A DNA stretch of 64,000 nt from positions 1-64,000 of the forward strand of contig DASRFR010000049.1 in assembly GCA_035651455.1 (NCBI GenBank). The letters are read 5' to 3'. The position numbers were made by a program, and so were the translations under genes. Below the pieces are notes generated by a model that had not been told where the DNA came from, did not search any database, and worked only from the letters and a program-made list of their open reading frames with translations. This stretch comes from DASRFR01 sp035651455. GTDB lineage: Bacteria; Acidobacteriota; Terriglobia; Terriglobales; Acidobacteriaceae. Each line of letters begins with the position of its first letter. Position 1 is the stretch's first letter. This document shows positions 61,750 through 64,000 of this stretch, piece after piece.

Positions 61750-64000
61750 TCAGAAGATGAATTTCAGAGCGTATTGGAACTCCCGGGCATTTCTGGTTTG
61801 TGTGGCAGATCCAAAGTTTTGTTGGAAGACGCTTGTCTGCCCTGCGGCAGGTACAACCGCCGTGATGACGTTATTGGTCGGACTGCAGAGCGCGCTTCCG
61901 CAGGCCACGTTACCTTGCAACCAGCCGGTGCGAATGCTTCCACTCAGGAACTGAGCATGGTTGAAGACATTAAAGCCCTCAAACCTGAATTGTATTTTGA
62001 ACCTCTCGCTGACGTTCCAGTTCTTGTATACGGAGAGGTCCATGTTCACTTCCTTCGGTCCCAGGCAATTTCCTCGCCCGGATCCCTGGATGCTGCCGAT
62101 GTGATAGCCAACCAGGGTGAAGGCATTGGGATTAAAGATGCTGGAGCCATGCTCACCAGACGTGCAACTGATGCCGGTTGAGATCAGGCGAGTCGGATTA
62201 CCCGAACCTTCCGTAGCCAGACCGGTACCGGTGAGATCGGCTATTTTCGTGGCTCCGGCGTCAAACGCGTCTCCCACATTCTGGCCGGGACCACGCACCC
62301 ACACGGAGTTGCCCGATTCCGCCGTGAAAATTGTCGCCGCCTCCCAGCCGCCAAGCGCCTGCTTCATGAATCCGGACGACCCATTCAGCGTGGGCAGATA
62401 GAACACGGCGTTGGCGACGAAGATGTGCGGACGATTGATTTCTGAATTGCCGCGGTCGGCGCCTAGATTGTAGGGATCGCTCGTTGTGTGAGTGCCGTAC
62501 CCGTTTCCGGAAGAATCGGAAAGGTCGACCGTGGAAATGGTATGTGACCAGGTGTACGCAGCTTGGATTTGCGAATGGTTTGTCAGATGAGTACGCAGCA
62601 ACATCTGCAGACCGTGATAGCTCGACGTTCCATCGTGCGCGAATTCCTGGATCCCGCCAAAGAGCGATAACGGCCGGAAGGCGCCGGGGCCCGCAAATGC
62701 CGCCTGCAGGCGATTTCCCGGCAGCACTGTGTTCAGGTCGAAATCGCTGGTGAGGTGGAGACCCCGGTTGCCTACGTAACCGATCTGCAAGGCAGTGTCC
62801 CGGCCCAGTTCTCTTTCGAAAGAGGCGTTCCATTGCCATGAGTTCGGAATCTGCGGCCGGGGGTCGCGGGCTCCGGTGGGAGAGCCGCCCGCCGTTGCGA
62901 GCGGAAGGGCTGAGTCCAGCGTCCGCGTTTGACTGGTGCTCAAACTGAAGGGGGCGTTCTGGCCTAACAGGTTGGTGACCGTGCTGACACGTTCGCGTTG
63001 ATAGAACTGCCCCGCGCCTACGCGAATGGCCATCTTGCCGTCTCCACGTGGATCCCAGCTGATGCCGATACGCGGCGCGACGTCATGGTTGCTGTTTTGC
63101 ACCAGGGCGCGATCCACTCCTGGTGTCCCGTGGCTGAAACTGGTGCCGAACTTCGTATTGGCGGTACCGCAGGGGTCCGTTCCGGGAACGATGACCAGGC
63201 CGTTACAGGCATCGCCCGGTGCTCCGTTGGGGTTGTAGAAGGCGGGATTAAACGACGCGATCTGGTTGTTGAGTTCGTAGGGCTGCCGCAGGAATGACCA
63301 GCGGAAGCCGTATTCGATCGTCAGATTGCGGCGCGCTTTCCAGGAGTCCTGCACGTAAAACTCAATATCGTGCCAGCGAGCGCTGGGGAACAGGTTCGCT
63401 GAATTCTCGCTCATGCTGTACGTGGTGCCGGGGAGCAGGGCGTCCGCTAAGGGATTGCCGGTGAGACTGCTCGTTAAACTGAAAGCCGGCCGATCGTGGC
63501 CGCCTTCAGCAGGCTCGTTCTTGCCGTTATAGGTGTAGTAAATGCCGGCCTTGAATGTGTGCGTGTTGTAGACCTTCGCCAGGTCATCACGGAACTGGTA
63601 CAGGTCTGAACTGTTTTGCCAGGGAGCGATAAGCCAGAGACTTTGACCGTCGCCGTAGTTTCCGAAACCGCCCCACGCCGCGTCGGGAGGCATGCCGCCG
63701 GCTTTCTTCGGGAATTTCGATGATGGAAAGATGGTGGGTATCGCAGCGTTCAGGCTCGATACCAATTGGGAAGCGCTCAGCTCTCCACCCGGATTGCCCT
63801 GGGTTCCCGTCCCGCCAAGGCTGGCGAAAATGCGGTTATTGGAATAGGAGAATTGGGCTTCGTTGGTGATGGTATTCGTCAGGATGGATGTGACTTTGCC
63901 GATGATGCTCTTTGACGGCTGCGACCAGCTGCCTTCCACCGCCGGGAAAAGATCGTCACCCCAGTAAATGGGTTGGGTGGTAGGCGCCGGGTTGGCCCAG
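61750..64000 (-). CDS. TonB-dependent receptor, Oar-like (5' end outside window)
   Basis: At least 749 codons are present; the frame stays open to the right edge, so the start is outside. The sequence shows the C-terminal barrel of an Oar-like receptor: YVQDSWKARRNLTIEYGFRW, LGRDTALQIGYVGNRGLHLT, AYTWSHTISTVDLSDSSG and the terminal YALKFIF, typical of outer membrane insertion. Such receptors carry a carboxypeptidase-regulatory domain at the N-terminus. No start codon should be called inside the window; the GTG at 63939 is in mid-protein. Substrate unknown. Confidence 0.92.
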   Translation of the reverse strand, partial: WANPAPTTQPIYWGDDLFPAVEGSWSQPSKSIIGKVTSILTNTITNEAQFSYSNNRIFASLGGTGTQGNPGGELSASQLVSSLNAAIPTIFPSSKFPKKAGGMPPDAAWGGFGNYGDGQSLWLIAPWQNSSDLYQFRDDLAKVYNTHTFKAGIYYTYNGKNEPAEGGHDRPAFSLTSSLTGNPLADALLPGTTYSMSENSANLFPSARWHDIEFYVQDSWKARRNLTIEYGFRWSFLRQPYELNNQIASFNPAFYNPNGAPGDACNGLVIVPGTDPCGTANTKFGTSFSHGTPGVDRALVQNSNHDVAPRIGISWDPRGDGKMAIRVGAGQFYQRERVSTVTNLLGQNAPFSLSTSQTRTLDSALPLATAGGSPTGARDPRPQIPNSWQWNASFERELGRDTALQIGYVGNRGLHLTSDFDLNTVLPGNRLQAAFAGPGAFRPLSLFGGIQEFAHDGTSSYHGLQMLLRTHLTNHSQIQAAYTWSHTISTVDLSDSSGNGYGTHTTSDPYNLGADRGNSEINRPHIFVANAVFYLPTLNGSSGFMKQALGGWEAATIFTAESGNSVWVRGPGQNVGDAFDAGATKIADLTGTGLATEGSGNPTRLISTGISCTSGEHGSSIFNPNAFTLVGYHIGSIQGSGRGNCLGPKEVNMDLSVYKNWNVSERFKIQFRFEGFNVFNHAQFLSGSIRTGWLQGNVACGSALCSPTNNVITAVVPAAGQTSVFQQNFGSATQTRNAREFQYALKFIF

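Overview
The window is a G+C-rich bacterial chromosome segment with no phage, plasmid, insertion-sequence or CRISPR signature. It most likely comes from an Acidobacteriota genome of the Terriglobia/Koribacter type. The basis is circumstantial: large TonB-dependent receptors with an N-terminal carboxypeptidase-regulatory domain, TPR plus FG-GAP/ASPIC-UnbV pairs, several secreted proteins of a style common in that phylum, Gram-negative envelope functions (RND/TolC, TonB receptors), a cdaA-cdaR-glmM operon, and flagellar genes under sigma-54 activators. No rRNA gene is present to confirm this. Layout: 1-4.7 kb (minus strand) is a flagellar regulatory/basal-body operon: a sigma-54 activator lacking a DNA-binding domain, a histidine kinase, an NtrC-type regulator, then flgB, flgC and the start of fliE, mostly joined by 4-base ATGA overlaps. 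4.8-6.8 kb holds an OmpR-type regulator coupled to a very small protein with a kinase-like phosphoacceptor H-box but no ATPase domain, and a FecR-like envelope protein. 7.1-13.6 kb is a tripartite RND efflux operon (adaptor, pump, nonsense-interrupted small gene, TolC), with a broken RraA-family gene upstream. 14.4-22.5 kb mixes accessory genes: a nitronate monooxygenase-like enzyme, a secreted sialidase-fold protein, tRNA-Ser, a DsbA-like protein and an M28 peptidase. 22.6-29.8 kb carries a PilZ-like protein, a membrane-embedded spermidine-synthase-like protein, acpS, a DUF488 protein, selA, a lipoprotein cytochrome c and a cysteine dioxygenase. 29.9-38.2 kb is housekeeping: polA, then on the minus strand xseA, cdaA-cdaR-glmM (c-di-AMP synthesis tied to cell-wall precursor synthesis), a sirtuin and a coupled 58-residue membrane protein. 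38.7-42.1 kb carries a DUF47 protein with a Pit phosphate transporter, an APC permease and a striking 49-residue Gly/Ser/Lys/Arg-rich protein with a strong ribosome binding site. 42.2-46.3 kb holds an SGNH-like hydrolase, a cysteine-rich zinc-binding protein, tRNA-Pro, a 25-base minisatellite, a DinB-like protein, an iron-permease-family protein and a VOC protein. 46.4-53.1 kb is a divergent module: ECF sigma factor, RskA-type anti-sigma factor and TonB-type receptor on one strand; secreted DUF4331 and TPR proteins on the other. 53.1-64 kb has a large secreted clan-A glycoside hydrolase, a ROK sugar kinase, a CRTAC1-like protein with its TPR partner, and a TonB-dependent receptor running off the right edge. 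The most useful leads are the HTH-less sigma-54 activator, the stand-alone H-box protein, the altered proton-relay residues of the RND pump, three short genes that are easily missed, the ECF/DUF4331 module, and a cysteine dioxygenase that keeps the crosslink cysteine.
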